Shown piece after piece: positions 26,634 to 35,347 of a stretch of 64,000 bases of DNA (position 1 is the first letter of the stretch; every line of letters begins with the position of its first letter). The stretch covers positions 1 through 64,000 of the forward strand of contig QZDS01000007.1 of the NCBI GenBank assembly GCA_009917455.1, given 5' to 3'. The stretch comes from a bacterium 1xD8-48 (lineage in GTDB: Bacteria; Bacillota; Clostridia; Lachnospirales; Lachnospiraceae). The notes below the pieces were generated by a model. It did not search any database and was not told the origin of the DNA. It was given only the letters and a program-made list of their open reading frames with translations. The translations under genes were made by a program, and so were the position numbers.

Positions 26634-26673
26634 CTCTCATACAATACACAGGCACAGCGTGTCTGTTTCCATT

Positions 26674-26988
26674 TTATTCTGCGTCTGCTTTTTCAACCTG
26701 CGCTATCGCAGTTTTCTGCATGGGAATACGGCAATTTTTGTTATTGCCAAACTCTACAATCAATGTGTCGTCCGTAATGTCTATAACGATTCCGTAAAAA
26801 CCGCTGCTGGTAAGCACACAGTCGCCTACCTCAAGAGATGATAACATAGCGGCCATTTTCTTTTGTTCTTTCTTCTGTGGGCGAATCATGAAAAAATAAA
26901 GAAATCCGAAAATAAGAACCAGATACACTACCATTACAATTCCGCCGCCTGCGGCAGCGCCAGCCTCCGCTGTCAATAAGATACCCAT
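26674..26988 (-). CDS. yajC: Preprotein translocase subunit YajC
   Basis: A 104-residue single-pass membrane protein associated with SecDF. The N-terminal helix (GIVMVVYLVLIFGFLYFFMI) is followed by the diagnostic RPQKKEQKKMAAML and a small SH3-like domain with VGDCVLTSSGFYGIVIDI. Its position next to tgt is the classical queA-tgt-yajC order. A candidate promoter lies just upstream, and GGAGG is 7 bases from the ATG. Confidence 0.93.
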   Translation of the reverse strand: MGILLTAEAGAAAGGGIVMVVYLVLIFGFLYFFMIRPQKKEQKKMAAMLSSLEVGDCVLTSSGFYGIVIDITDDTLIVEFGNNKNCRIPMQKTAIAQVEKADAE

Positions 26989-27027
26989 TATATTTCCTCC
27001 AAAATTCAGTTTTGCCTAACTAAATAA

Positions 27028-27063
27028 GCTTACAGAATATAATACACAATTCACCCCTTAAAA
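27028..27063 (-). promoter_or_regulatory. Candidate promoter of yajC
   Basis: On the minus strand TTGTTT, a 17-base spacer and TATTAT lie between tgt and yajC. The -35 is weak. Exact edges are approximate. Confidence 0.45.
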
Positions 27064-27140
27064 ACAAGCTTTTTTTAATTTTTGCCATTGGAAGTCAATT
27101 CTATGATTTCGGAGAAAAGTTCTCGCTGTCAGAAGGGATT

Positions 27141-28274
27141 TCATTCCTCCCCCTGCATCATCCCCTCCAGCTTCCTCTTTTTATATGCCGCAAATTCGTC
27201 GTTATCAAGAGCGTCGCGTATTTCCTCCATCATGGTATTGTAAAAATACAGATTATGGAGTACGCAAAGACGCATCCCCAGCATTTCCTTTGCTTTCAGC
27301 AAATGTCTGATGTAAGCCCTTGAATATCTGCGGCAGGCGGGGCAGTTACAGCCCTCCTCAATTGGCCGCTCATCCAGCTCGTATTTTGCATTGAAAAGAT
27401 TAATCTTTCCGTGATTCGTGTACAGATGCCCGTGCCGTCCGTTTCTGCTGGGGTAAACGCAGTCAAAGAAGTCGATTCCTCTCTCTACCCCTTCCAGAAT
27501 ATTGGCGGGAGTTCCCACTCCCATCAGGTAAACCGGCTTATCCCCCGGCAGATGCGGAACCGTCTCTTCTATAATATAATACATTTCCTCATGGCTCTCT
27601 CCCACCGCCAGACCTCCGATGGCATAGCCGTCAAGGGAAAGCTGAGCAATCTGCTTTGCATGCTCAATTCTGATATCCGCAAAAACAGCCCCCTGATTAA
27701 TCCCGAACAAAAGCTGGTTCCTGTTGATGGTATCCTCCAGTCCGTTTAAGCGCGCCATTTCCGCTTTGCAGCGCTCCAGCCATCTGGTGGTGCGCTCCAC
27801 GGATGCCTGCACATAGGCCCTCTCCGCAAGGCTTGAGGGGCATTCGTCAAAGGCCATGGCAATAGTGGACGCAAGGGCGGACTGAATCTGCATGCTCTGT
27901 TCCGGCCCCATAAAAATCTTACGCCCGTCTATATGAGAATTAAAATAAACCCCTTCCTCCTTAATCCTGCGCAGCTTTGCCAGGGAAAACACCTGAAACC
28001 CGCCGGAATCGGTGAGAATCGGCTTGTCCCATGACATAAATTTGTGCAGACCGCCAAGCTGTTTGATAATCTGCTCTCCGGGCCTTACGTGGAGATGATA
28101 AGTATTGGAAAGCTCCACCTGGGTACGGATTTGCTCCAAATCCTCTGTGGAAACCGCCCCTTTAATGGCGGCAACCGTCCCTACATTCATAAATACCGGC
28201 GTGTTTATAATTCCGTGTACCGTGGTAAACTCACCGCGCTTAGCATTGCCTTCTTTTTTTAATATGCGAAACAT
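27141..28274 (-). CDS. tgt: tRNA-guanine transglycosylase
   Basis: A 377-residue TIM-barrel enzyme exchanging guanine-34 for preQ1 in tRNAs for Asn, Asp, His and Tyr. The substrate-binding ILTDSGGFQVFSLAKLR lies near residue 90, with the catalytic aspartate region FFDCVYPSRNGRHG near 265. The zinc site CNCPACRRYSRAYIRHL with a downstream histidine is near 308. Length is normal. It is divergent from aroC and followed by yajC. Confidence 0.96.
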   Translation of the reverse strand: MFRILKKEGNAKRGEFTTVHGIINTPVFMNVGTVAAIKGAVSTEDLEQIRTQVELSNTYHLHVRPGEQIIKQLGGLHKFMSWDKPILTDSGGFQVFSLAKLRRIKEEGVYFNSHIDGRKIFMGPEQSMQIQSALASTIAMAFDECPSSLAERAYVQASVERTTRWLERCKAEMARLNGLEDTINRNQLLFGINQGAVFADIRIEHAKQIAQLSLDGYAIGGLAVGESHEEMYYIIEETVPHLPGDKPVYLMGVGTPANILEGVERGIDFFDCVYPSRNGRHGHLYTNHGKINLFNAKYELDERPIEEGCNCPACRRYSRAYIRHLLKAKEMLGMRLCVLHNLYFYNTMMEEIRDALDNDEFAAYKKRKLEGMMQGEE

Positions 28275-28343
28275 AGATATCCTCTCTTCTGTAATTAAGT
28301 GAAACAGTTACGCTCTGTATTTTACACAATGCCAGGGCATTCT

Positions 28344-28372
28344 ACAATAGCAATTTAAATATAATTGTCAAA
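28344..28372 (-). promoter_or_regulatory. tgt promoter, overlapping the aroC -35
   Basis: On the minus strand TTGACA (28367-28372), a 17-base spacer and TATTGT (28344-28349). Its -35 hexamer shares four bases with the aroC -35 on the other strand. Confidence 0.65.
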
Positions 28373-28393
28373 GCCTTCCCTTTCAGCTATAAT
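28365..28393 (+). promoter_or_regulatory. aroC promoter
   Basis: TTGTCA (28365-28370), a 17-base spacer and a perfect TATAAT (28388-28393), about 65 bases before the aroC start. Confidence 0.75.
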
Positions 28394-28459
28394 TGTATGG
28401 TAGAAATTCATCTTATTTATAAAAAATAATCTCCGGCCGCGCGGCAGAAAGGAGCTTTT

Positions 28460-29569
28460 ATGTCTGGTTCAACATTTGGAAATCTGTTTAAAATCACTAC
28501 CTGGGGGGAATCCCACGGAAAGGCTCTGGGCGTTGTAATTGACGGCTGCCCGGCTGGTCTGCCTCTTTGCGAGGAGGATATTCAGCCTTACCTTGACCGG
28601 AGAAAGCCCGGTCAGACTGCCCTTTCCACTCCCCGGAAGGAAGCGGACCAGGTGGAAATCCTCTCCGGCGTTTTCGAGGGAAAAACCACCGGCACGCCAA
28701 TTTCCCTGATAATCCGCAACACCTCCCAGAAGTCCTCGGATTACAGTGAAATCGCCTCCTATTACCGCCCCGGCCATGCGGACTACACCTTTGACGCAAA
28801 ATACGGTTTCCGGGATTACAGAGGCGGCGGCCGTTCCTCCGGGCGCGAAACCGCCGGACGTGTGGCGGCAGGCGCCGTAGCCGCTAAAATTTTAAAGGAA
28901 ATGGGAATCACCGTTACCGCCTATACAAAATCAATCGGGCCGGTTGAAATTAATATGTCTGAATTTGACAGAAATTCCATTTATACCACCGCTACCTGTA
29001 TGCCCGATAAAACGGCGGACGAAAAGGCGGCAGCTTACTTAAAGGAATGCATGATGAATAAGGATTCTGCGGGCGGCGTTGTGGAATGTATTGTGGAAGG
29101 GCTTCCCGCCGGTGTGGGCGACCCGGTTTTTGAAAAGCTGGATGCGAATCTTGCAAAAGCCCTTATGTCCATTGGTGCAGTAAAAGCAATAGAAATCGGC
29201 GACGGCGTACAGGTATCAAAGGCGGCAGGCTCCGAAAACAATGACCCCTTTGTCTGCGAAAACAACGTTCTTTCCAAAAAATCCAACCATGCCGGAGGGA
29301 TTCTCGGCGGCATCAGCGACGGCGCGCCTGTCGTCATAAGAGCCCACATAAAGCCCACCCCTTCCATCTTCCAGCCACAGGAAACGGTAAACAGGGATAT
29401 GGAAAATATCAATATACAAATCAAAGGCCGCCATGACCCGGTTATCGTCCCGCGCGCCGTGGTTGTGGTGGAGTCCATGACAGCCCTTGCAATTCTGGAC
29501 GCCTGTATGCAGAATATGACGGCAAGGCTGGAATACCTTACAGGCTTTTATAAAAACAGTAACAATTAG
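28460..29569 (+). CDS. aroC: Chorismate synthase
   Basis: A 369-residue FMN-dependent enzyme converting EPSP to chorismate, the last common step of aromatic synthesis. The three family signatures are visible: GESHGKALGVVIDGCPAGLP at the N-terminus, a central GGRSSGRETAGRVAAGAVA near residue 130, and the C-terminal RHDPVIVPRAVVVVESMTAL. Length is normal. It is a lone plus-strand gene, divergent from tgt and convergent with blaR1. An AAAGGAG site precedes the start. Confidence 0.97.
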   Translation: MSGSTFGNLFKITTWGESHGKALGVVIDGCPAGLPLCEEDIQPYLDRRKPGQTALSTPRKEADQVEILSGVFEGKTTGTPISLIIRNTSQKSSDYSEIASYYRPGHADYTFDAKYGFRDYRGGGRSSGRETAGRVAAGAVAAKILKEMGITVTAYTKSIGPVEINMSEFDRNSIYTTATCMPDKTADEKAAAYLKECMMNKDSAGGVVECIVEGLPAGVGDPVFEKLDANLAKALMSIGAVKAIEIGDGVQVSKAAGSENNDPFVCENNVLSKKSNHAGGILGGISDGAPVVIRAHIKPTPSIFQPQETVNRDMENINIQIKGRHDPVIVPRAVVVVESMTALAILDACMQNMTARLEYLTGFYKNSNN

Positions 29570-29596
29570 AATAGTAAATACCGGCTTTCGCGGCAA

Positions 29597-29632
29597 GAGT
29601 AAAATATCTCCTTTCTGTCTGGTATTTTACTC
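29597..29632. terminator. Possible convergent terminator between aroC and the blaR1-like gene
   Basis: An AT-rich 10-bp inverted repeat GAGTAAAATA / TATTTTACTC with a 16-base loop overlaps the blaR1-like stop codon. The low GC of the stem makes it a weak terminator candidate. Confidence 0.4.
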
Positions 29633-31507
29633 CCCCGCTTTGTCCGTCAAAAGCGCCTCCACTTCCTCGTCAGTCATATAGGCAACGCCCTCAATTTCAT
29701 CCTTCTGATTCCGGCTGACCCTGATACTGACGGTCCCCTGCGGGTCGATATTCAGCGTATAAAATGACCTGTTCGCTCTGATATCCAGAAAAACATGAAC
29801 TCGTTGATTCTCATAATAGCAGATTTTCCCGTCCATTATGATACCAAAAGACTCATATTCCTTTTGCTGCCGCGCCGTCAGCTCCGCTTCCAGAGCATCC
29901 AGCTCCTCCTCCCTGTCCAGCTTCTCATACAGAATAGACTGGAATTTGATATTCTCGTCCTCAAGGGCCCGTTCCAGCCACGCTTCAAGCGCATCCTCAC
30001 TCATGCAACCGGCAGCGATGGAGAAAAACGACGCTGAAGAATCCGTGTAAGCCTTTTCGGCAAAACGCTGTACTACAGCGCTGTCAACCTGTAAATACCT
30101 TATCACAGAAAAGAAGCTGACGTTTCCATCCTTATAGATTTTGTCAAGCCATTCTTCCTGCTGCTCCTCCTCCATCCGGGAAAAGGCAATGTCAAATAAA
30201 GGAATGCTTCCGGCTTCGTAATACTTCTGTACCTGTGCAAAAGCCGTCTGCTTTCCGGTCTTATCAGGCTCTGACAATGCTGTTTTTTCGTCGTAGCCGC
30301 TTTCAGAAGGCATCCCTTCCGCACGATTTGGGCCGGGGGCCGTCTCTTTGTTTTTGCCGGACGTGGCGAACACATTTTCTTCTGTAAAAGCCGGCGCCGC
30401 CTCAACAGGATAAACGCCAATCAAAAATGTACCCGAAATTATCCCCAACGTAAGCGCGCCCGTCAAAACCGCCGTTATTTTTGATTTTTTCCTGTAATTC
30501 ATAATCGCTTTCAACCTCGCTTTCAATAATTCCCTGTTTTCGCTTAAAGTAACCGCGCCGGAATTCCCCGCGCGTTTTCCCGCTGACGCCATCGCGTCAA
30601 GAAGGGTTTCCCCATAGCCCTTTGCATTGCCGGACCCTGTTTTTGCAAGAACCGCTTCGTCACAGGAAAATTCACATGCTTTTTCAATTTCCCTGCTCAT
30701 GAGATGCACAAGGGGATTGAACCAGTGCAGACAAACCGCAAATTGTACCAGCCATTTGTAAACAATGTCCCGCCGTTTACAGTGGGTCAGTTCATGAAGT
30801 ACAATGTACCGGAAATTTTTCTCAGAAACAGCCATATCCGGCAGTATAATACAGGGGTGGAGCAATCCCGTCAGCATCGGCGAGGAAATCAGCGGATTGA
30901 GCCAAAGCTCCACCGGCCTGCCAATGTGTTCCTGTGCTATAAGGGCAGAGAGCCTCTCCAGAATTTCAATGTCGGAAACAGGAACCGCCCCTGCCTTCAC
31001 ATATCTTATAAAGCTCTGGTACATCGTCGCCTTTCGAATCAAAAGCCCTGCTCCGGCCGCCAGCCAGACCGCCCAAAGATAGCCTGACAATAATATAACC
31101 TGCTCCCAAAGCCGCTTCCGCCAGTCTTTAAAGGTTCCCGGCCAGCCTGCCGCTTCCCTGCCTTGTCCCGCTCCGTCCTTAAAAAGATTAATTCCCTTAG
31201 CATTGCCAATGGTATTGCTGTCGGAAACATCAGAAAGACCTTTCAGCCCAGACAAAGAGGCATCTTTGCCGGCTTCCCTCTCACTCTCCCAAAGATAAAA
31301 AGAGTCAACTGACTGCCGGACTCTCCCCATCAGACTGATTTCAGGCTCAAAAGGAACCAGCAGCCGCAGTATCACAATAAGCCAGATGTAGTACTGCCAT
31401 TGCCTGCTGACTTTGTCTCTCAAAAAGGATTTCGCCGCTAAAAAAGCAAGAATAAGCAAGGAACCGGAAAGCGACATGGACAGAACCGTTTTTAAAACCA
31501 TATCCAT
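29627..31507 (-). CDS. BlaR1/MecR1-type M56 metalloprotease sensor with repeat-type extracellular domain
   Basis: A 626-residue membrane protein. Hydrophobic helices at the N-terminus, near residue 130 and near 345 frame a cytosolic M56 protease domain with the zinc motif HELTHCKR (near residue 238) and the distal EKACEFSCDEAVL. The extracellular C-terminal part is not a penicillin-binding domain. It has about four roughly 29-residue helical repeats of the type (V/A)SFFSI-x-x-x-x-M...WLEKA..D, starting near residue 425. Signal sensing would trigger cleavage of the BlaI-like repressor encoded 2 bases upstream. The signal is unknown; a beta-lactam is not supported. Confidence 0.85.
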   Translation of the reverse strand: MDMVLKTVLSMSLSGSLLILAFLAAKSFLRDKVSRQWQYYIWLIVILRLLVPFEPEISLMGRVRQSVDSFYLWESEREAGKDASLSGLKGLSDVSDSNTIGNAKGINLFKDGAGQGREAAGWPGTFKDWRKRLWEQVILLSGYLWAVWLAAGAGLLIRKATMYQSFIRYVKAGAVPVSDIEILERLSALIAQEHIGRPVELWLNPLISSPMLTGLLHPCIILPDMAVSEKNFRYIVLHELTHCKRRDIVYKWLVQFAVCLHWFNPLVHLMSREIEKACEFSCDEAVLAKTGSGNAKGYGETLLDAMASAGKRAGNSGAVTLSENRELLKARLKAIMNYRKKSKITAVLTGALTLGIISGTFLIGVYPVEAAPAFTEENVFATSGKNKETAPGPNRAEGMPSESGYDEKTALSEPDKTGKQTAFAQVQKYYEAGSIPLFDIAFSRMEEEQQEEWLDKIYKDGNVSFFSVIRYLQVDSAVVQRFAEKAYTDSSASFFSIAAGCMSEDALEAWLERALEDENIKFQSILYEKLDREEELDALEAELTARQQKEYESFGIIMDGKICYYENQRVHVFLDIRANRSFYTLNIDPQGTVSIRVSRNQKDEIEGVAYMTDEEVEALLTDKAGE

Positions 31508-31509
31508 TC

Positions 31510-31884
31510 TTATTCCTGCCCTTCCAATATTTTTTTAAGTTCGGCAAATTCGTCATCGGACAGCATATCGCCCGAAATCAGGTTGGTCACAAGCCCCCGT
31601 ACATTTCCCCCGTAAATTTTATCCAGAAGCTTTCTGGTCTGCGCCTGCTGATATTCCGTTTCTGATACCAGCGGCGTATACTCGTTACAGCGCCCGATTT
31701 TCCTGGCTTTCAAAAAACCTTTGCTGACAAGCCGGTTTAAAAGGGTAATCAGGGTATTTTTCTGCCAGGGCTTACCCCTTTTTGTCAGCTCCTCCGTCAG
31801 CCCGGCGAAAAATGTCGGGCCCTCCTTGTTTTCCCAGACGACTTTCATAATTTCAAGTTCGGCATCTGATATTTGCCTGGTCAT
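31510..31884 (-). CDS. BlaI/MecI-family transcriptional repressor
   Basis: A 124-residue winged-helix repressor. The N-terminus SDAELEIMKVVWENKEGPTF and the middle KNTLITLLNRLVSKGFLKARK match the BlaI/MecI family, in which the partner M56 protease cleaves the dimerisation region. It is co-transcribed with the blaR1-like gene. An AAAGGAG site precedes the start, and a large palindrome overlaps its promoter. Confidence 0.92.
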   Translation of the reverse strand: MTRQISDAELEIMKVVWENKEGPTFFAGLTEELTKRGKPWQKNTLITLLNRLVSKGFLKARKIGRCNEYTPLVSETEYQQAQTRKLLDKIYGGNVRGLVTNLISGDMLSDDEFAELKKILEGQE

Positions 31885-31951
31885 GATAATTTTCTCCTTT
31901 CTGTACTGCTTCCATCGCCTTAAGTGGTGAAATATGCCTGCAAAACAATAT

Positions 31952-31990
31952 ATGACGCTTTGTTACCCTTAAAGAATAACAAAGCGTCAT
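31952..31990. promoter_or_regulatory. 28-bp operator-like palindrome over the blaI promoter
   Basis: Perfect 14-bp arms ATGACGCTTTGTTA (31952-31965) and TAACAAAGCGTCAT (31977-31990) flank an 11-base centre. A minus-strand promoter runs through it: TTGACA at 31996-32001, a 17-base spacer and TATTCT at 31973-31978. This placement suits an operator for the BlaI-like repressor itself, although it lacks the usual TACAnnTGTA core. It could also serve as the terminator of the decayed gene ending at 32079. Confidence 0.55.
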
Positions 31991-32078
31991 GTATATGTCA
32001 AGTTAATTCATTTTGATTTAAGGCAAAATGCCAAATTTTACCTTTATCACCATACAAACACATCTTTTCCCAACAGCT

Positions 32079-32875
32079 TCAATATTGCCTCGACAAAGAG
32101 CTTGCAAGAGCCATCACTGACATATTGTTAAAGTAATCCTTGTACAGGTAGGTATTCATTGTACTTGTAAGCAGGCTCCCGATTAATAATAAAAGCGCAA
32201 CCGCAATTACTACCAGCAAAGGCCCACAGCTTACAAGCTGCTTTAAGGTCTCTCCGATTCCCGGTCCTTTCTTCGCATCCTTATCTACCTGAATCTGTAC
32301 TCTTTCCGTGGTAAGCTTAAAGCATCCCAGATAAAATATAATTGCCAGTATACCGTAAATCGCAGCCACAAGCGTCACTCTTTCAGGGATAATCACCTGC
32401 TGCCCCGCCTCATTCGCGCGGTATACAAGCTGTGGCGTCACCATTCCGATAATCATCCCGGCCATCACCGCCCCCACCGTTCGGAATACAGACAGGGAGG
32501 CTCTCTCTTTTGCATCATTGGTAATCACTGACGACATGCTTCCGTAAGGGATGTTGCAGGCAGTATAGAAAAACTCCCCCACAAAATACAGGTGACAAAT
32601 ACCCATACAATTTTCATTGTGTCAGGAAAATCCTTTACCCAATACATATAAATCAGCATACTGCTTAATCCCATAGGAACCGCCATCCGCTTAATCCATA
32701 CGCGGAAACGTCCGTCTTTGGCAGGCTTTGCGATATCGCAGATTCGCCCCATCCCCGCATCCGTAAACGCATCCACAATACGCGCAGACATCAGTATAAT
32801 ACCTACAATTCCGGCTCCGATTCCAAGTACGTCCGTACAGAAAACCATCAGATACATCTGTGCAAAGATTATCAG
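32079..32875 (-). pseudogene. Broken GPH-family sugar transporter (frameshifted, both ends truncated)
   Basis: Two overlapping minus-strand frames together read as part of a glycoside-pentoside-hexuronide:cation symporter. The first (from about 32872) has YLMVFCTDVLGIGAGIVGI and RIVDAFTDAGMGRICD. The second (32606 down) has FFYTACNIPYGSMSSVITND and KERASLSVFRTVGAVMAGM. The frame changes at the GGGGGAGTTTTT tract near 32575-32585, where a one-base change would rejoin them. The N-terminal start region is missing, with an in-frame stop just upstream, and the C-terminal half is absent (about 260 of some 450 residues remain). Confidence 0.8.
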
Positions 32876-32936
32876 TCACAAAAGGAACCGGGAATAGCAC
32901 ATTTAACACATTTCAGAAACTAAGGTGCGGCAGGAT

Positions 32937-33337
32937 ATGAAATATGACGAAAGAAGCTTTCTGCTTGAGAATCAGGAAGCTATTATCAAACGGGAAACTA
33001 TTGTCAGCACAGAGGCTGTTTTATCACGTTATTCTCTGGAAAAGAACTGATTGCCCATGTTATGGCCGGCAATTACCGGCAGGCCGTTCAGGTGATGGAA
33101 CGACTGTTTGACAGTTCCACAGAATGTGAAGATATGCTCAGAAGGCTGCCTTCCAAACCGGACGAGCAGCTGCGCGCCATCGGACTTAACTTAAATTCCA
33201 TGCTCCGGGTCGCCCTTCTTTCCTCACAGATACCTGTGATTTATCTCCATATTATAGCAACCCATATGGGTATTCTGATAAAGGAAGCGCCGATAGAATA
33301 TTTTATTAAACTACTATATGGTAATGCAAAAATATAA
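32937..33337 (+). pseudogene. Remnant of an AraC-family regulator (N-terminal part, frameshifted)
   Basis: Plus-strand frame 1 (32937-33050) begins MKYDERSFLLENQ and stops after SLEKN. A second frame then continues ELIAHVMAGNYRQAVQVMER and LNLNSMLRVALLSSQIPVIY-LHII. The latter matches the linker region of Lachnospiraceae AraC regulators (usually LNTLLRxAA..GGLPPIYLH). A one-base change at the AAAAG tract near 33040 would join the frames. The DNA-binding AraC domain is missing; the similarity ends near 33295. Confidence 0.62.
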
Positions 33338-33784
33338 ATAATACATATTCCAACTCTTTCAGCCGCCATTTTTATAGTTGGCAGTACAAAATCAAGAAAA
33401 TTAATACTTCCAATCCCTTTCTGCTCCTTATGTGCCGCTTTATATGTACTGTTTACTGCAAAATTTGCCAGTTCGACGGCCGGAAGCGAGTCGATTTCAA
33501 CTTGAAAAATATCCGCCAATTTCATTTGAAACATTATCTTTTACCAGACAGGTTCTTGCTTCATGCGCCATTTCATCAGATACAGCCTGTCTTTTTAAAT
33601 ACATCTCAAGCCCCGGCCCTGTTTCCGCCGAAACATGAAACTTCTGAATCAGCCGAAGATTTTCTTCATCTGCAAGGAGTGGTTCGCAATAAAAAATTTC
33701 ATTATCTATTAATTTATTTCCCATTTGACCTGTCGGCCAGAATTCTTGCCTTGCATTCATCTGCCGCTTTCCGTATATTGTCAT
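33295..33784 (-). pseudogene. Acetyltransferase-like gene remnant, frameshifted
   Basis: Minus-strand frame 1 (33784 to about 33500) includes SDEMAHEARTCLVKDNVSNE and IGGYF. Frame 2 continues with SLPAVELANFAVNSTYKAAH, IGSINFLDFVLP and ICIIYIFALPYSSLIKY. Together they resemble GNAT-type acetyltransferases of mobile elements (LPxVELANFAVN, FALPYxxLI). A frame change or deletion lies near 33500-33530, and the C-terminus is cut where it meets the AraC remnant. The family call is tentative. No function is likely. Confidence 0.5.
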
Positions 33785-33885
33785 CTGACTTTACGGTTTA
33801 CTGACGAAGCGTTCTCAATATCTGTTCTCCGATTCTGCCATTATTCAATAGATACAGATATTAAAATTTCATAACCTCCTCCCCG

Positions 33886-35244
33886 TTACTTCGTCCACAC
33901 CTTCTTCCTCACCCCATACCCAATCACCAGAATCAGCATGGCAATCCATCCCGCCGCACAGGCAAAGGCAATCCCCGTAATTCCAAACCTCTCAATCAGC
34001 AGAAAGGTAAACAGTACCCGGACAGAAATCTGGGTTAAGGAACCGGCCAGCGATACTTTCATATACTTTTTCCCCCTGAAAAACCCCTGCATCCCATTGG
34101 TCATTGCCGAGAAAAAGTAAAAAAATGCCATCACGGAAAAGTACTTCTGTCCCTCGCTTAAAATCGTCTCGTCTGTACTGAACAGATACAGCATCGGCCT
34201 GTGGAACAGCAAAAGTACAATACAGATAAAGACAAAATAACAGGTTTCAATGGTCATTCCGCTAAAGAAACCCTTTCGTACACGCTCCTTTTCCTTTGCA
34301 CCGTCATTCTGGGCGATGAAGGTCATCATGGCAGTGGAAACGCTCCTCTCCGGCACCAGAGCAAAATCCTCGATTTTCCCCACGGCATTAAAAGCCGCAA
34401 TGGTACTCACACCCAGGGTATTGACCATTCCCTGTATCGCCAGCTTTCCGATGGGCTGGGCGCACTGCTGCAACGCTGTGGTGCTCCCGTAATGGAGGGT
34501 TTTCCTTGTGAACTCCTTATCCGGCACAAAATCACGGCGGCTGGTGTGAAGAACCGGAACCTTTTTAAACACATAAATCATACAGGCAACAGCGGAAACG
34601 GATTCCGCAATATCCGTGGCAAGCCCGGCGCCAAACACCCCGAGCCGGAAGCCCGCCACAAATATCACATCCAGAATTCCGTTTAATATGGAGGAAAAGG
34701 CCAGAAACCTAATCGGCGTTTTGGAGTCTCCCACGCTGCGCAAGGCCGCCGCGTAAATATTGTAAAGGCAGGTAAAAGGCATACCGATAAATATTACCCG
34801 GAGATAGCTGACAGACAGGTCAAGAATAGCCTCAGGCACCTGCATCAATTTCAGTATGATTCCCGACGCCAGAAGCCCTCCTGTAAAGAGCAAAAGGGAA
34901 AAGATGCCTCCAATTCTAAGGCAGGTTCCCATCTCCTTTTTCAAATCCTCATACTTTCCCGCTCCATAGAAATTGCTCATCAGCACCGAAGTGCCCACGC
35001 AAAGGCCTGTAATTCCCATAATCAGAAAGTTCATCACCGGCTCCGCCGTTCCCACCGCCGCCAGCGCCTCGTTTCCGGCAAAACGCCCGATAACAATGGA
35101 ATCCACCGCGTTATAGGTCAGCTGGAAAACATTTCCCAGAATCAGTGGAATGGTAAATGAAATGAGATGTTTTGTTATGTTGCCTTTGGTTAAATCGGTT
35201 GCCACAGCGAACTGTCCCGCCCTTTCAGTTGTATTTTTTTTCAT
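33886..35244 (-). CDS. MATE-family efflux transporter
   Basis: A 452-residue membrane protein with 12 predicted helices in two homologous halves. MATE features include FTIPLILGNVFQLTYNAVDS at the N-terminus, VGTAEPVMNFLIMGITGLCVG, and the GDSKTPIRFLAFSSILN motif after helix 5. It would export drugs or metabolites with Na+ or H+. The ribosome-binding site is weak. It is divergent from the LacI-type regulator; whether that regulator controls it is unknown. Confidence 0.92.
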   Translation of the reverse strand: MKKNTTERAGQFAVATDLTKGNITKHLISFTIPLILGNVFQLTYNAVDSIVIGRFAGNEALAAVGTAEPVMNFLIMGITGLCVGTSVLMSNFYGAGKYEDLKKEMGTCLRIGGIFSLLLFTGGLLASGIILKLMQVPEAILDLSVSYLRVIFIGMPFTCLYNIYAAALRSVGDSKTPIRFLAFSSILNGILDVIFVAGFRLGVFGAGLATDIAESVSAVACMIYVFKKVPVLHTSRRDFVPDKEFTRKTLHYGSTTALQQCAQPIGKLAIQGMVNTLGVSTIAAFNAVGKIEDFALVPERSVSTAMMTFIAQNDGAKEKERVRKGFFSGMTIETCYFVFICIVLLLFHRPMLYLFSTDETILSEGQKYFSVMAFFYFFSAMTNGMQGFFRGKKYMKVSLAGSLTQISVRVLFTFLLIERFGITGIAFACAAGWIAMLILVIGYGVRKKVWTK

Positions 35245-35347
35245 TCAACGTTATAATGATTTTACTACATTCACGTACATTTAAACAACAGCAGTTACCG
35301 GTATATCTGTCCGAAATTACCGTCATTAACTATTACAGGAAAAGATT

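Noticed and set aside
29627-31507. Beta-lactam resistance sensor
   Set aside because: The extracellular part has helical repeats and no SxxK/SxN/KTG penicillin-binding motifs, and no beta-lactamase or PBP gene is adjacent.
32691-32909. Separate small gene in a third frame over the transporter remnant
   Set aside because: It lacks a ribosome-binding site and family motif; the transporter reading explains the sequence.
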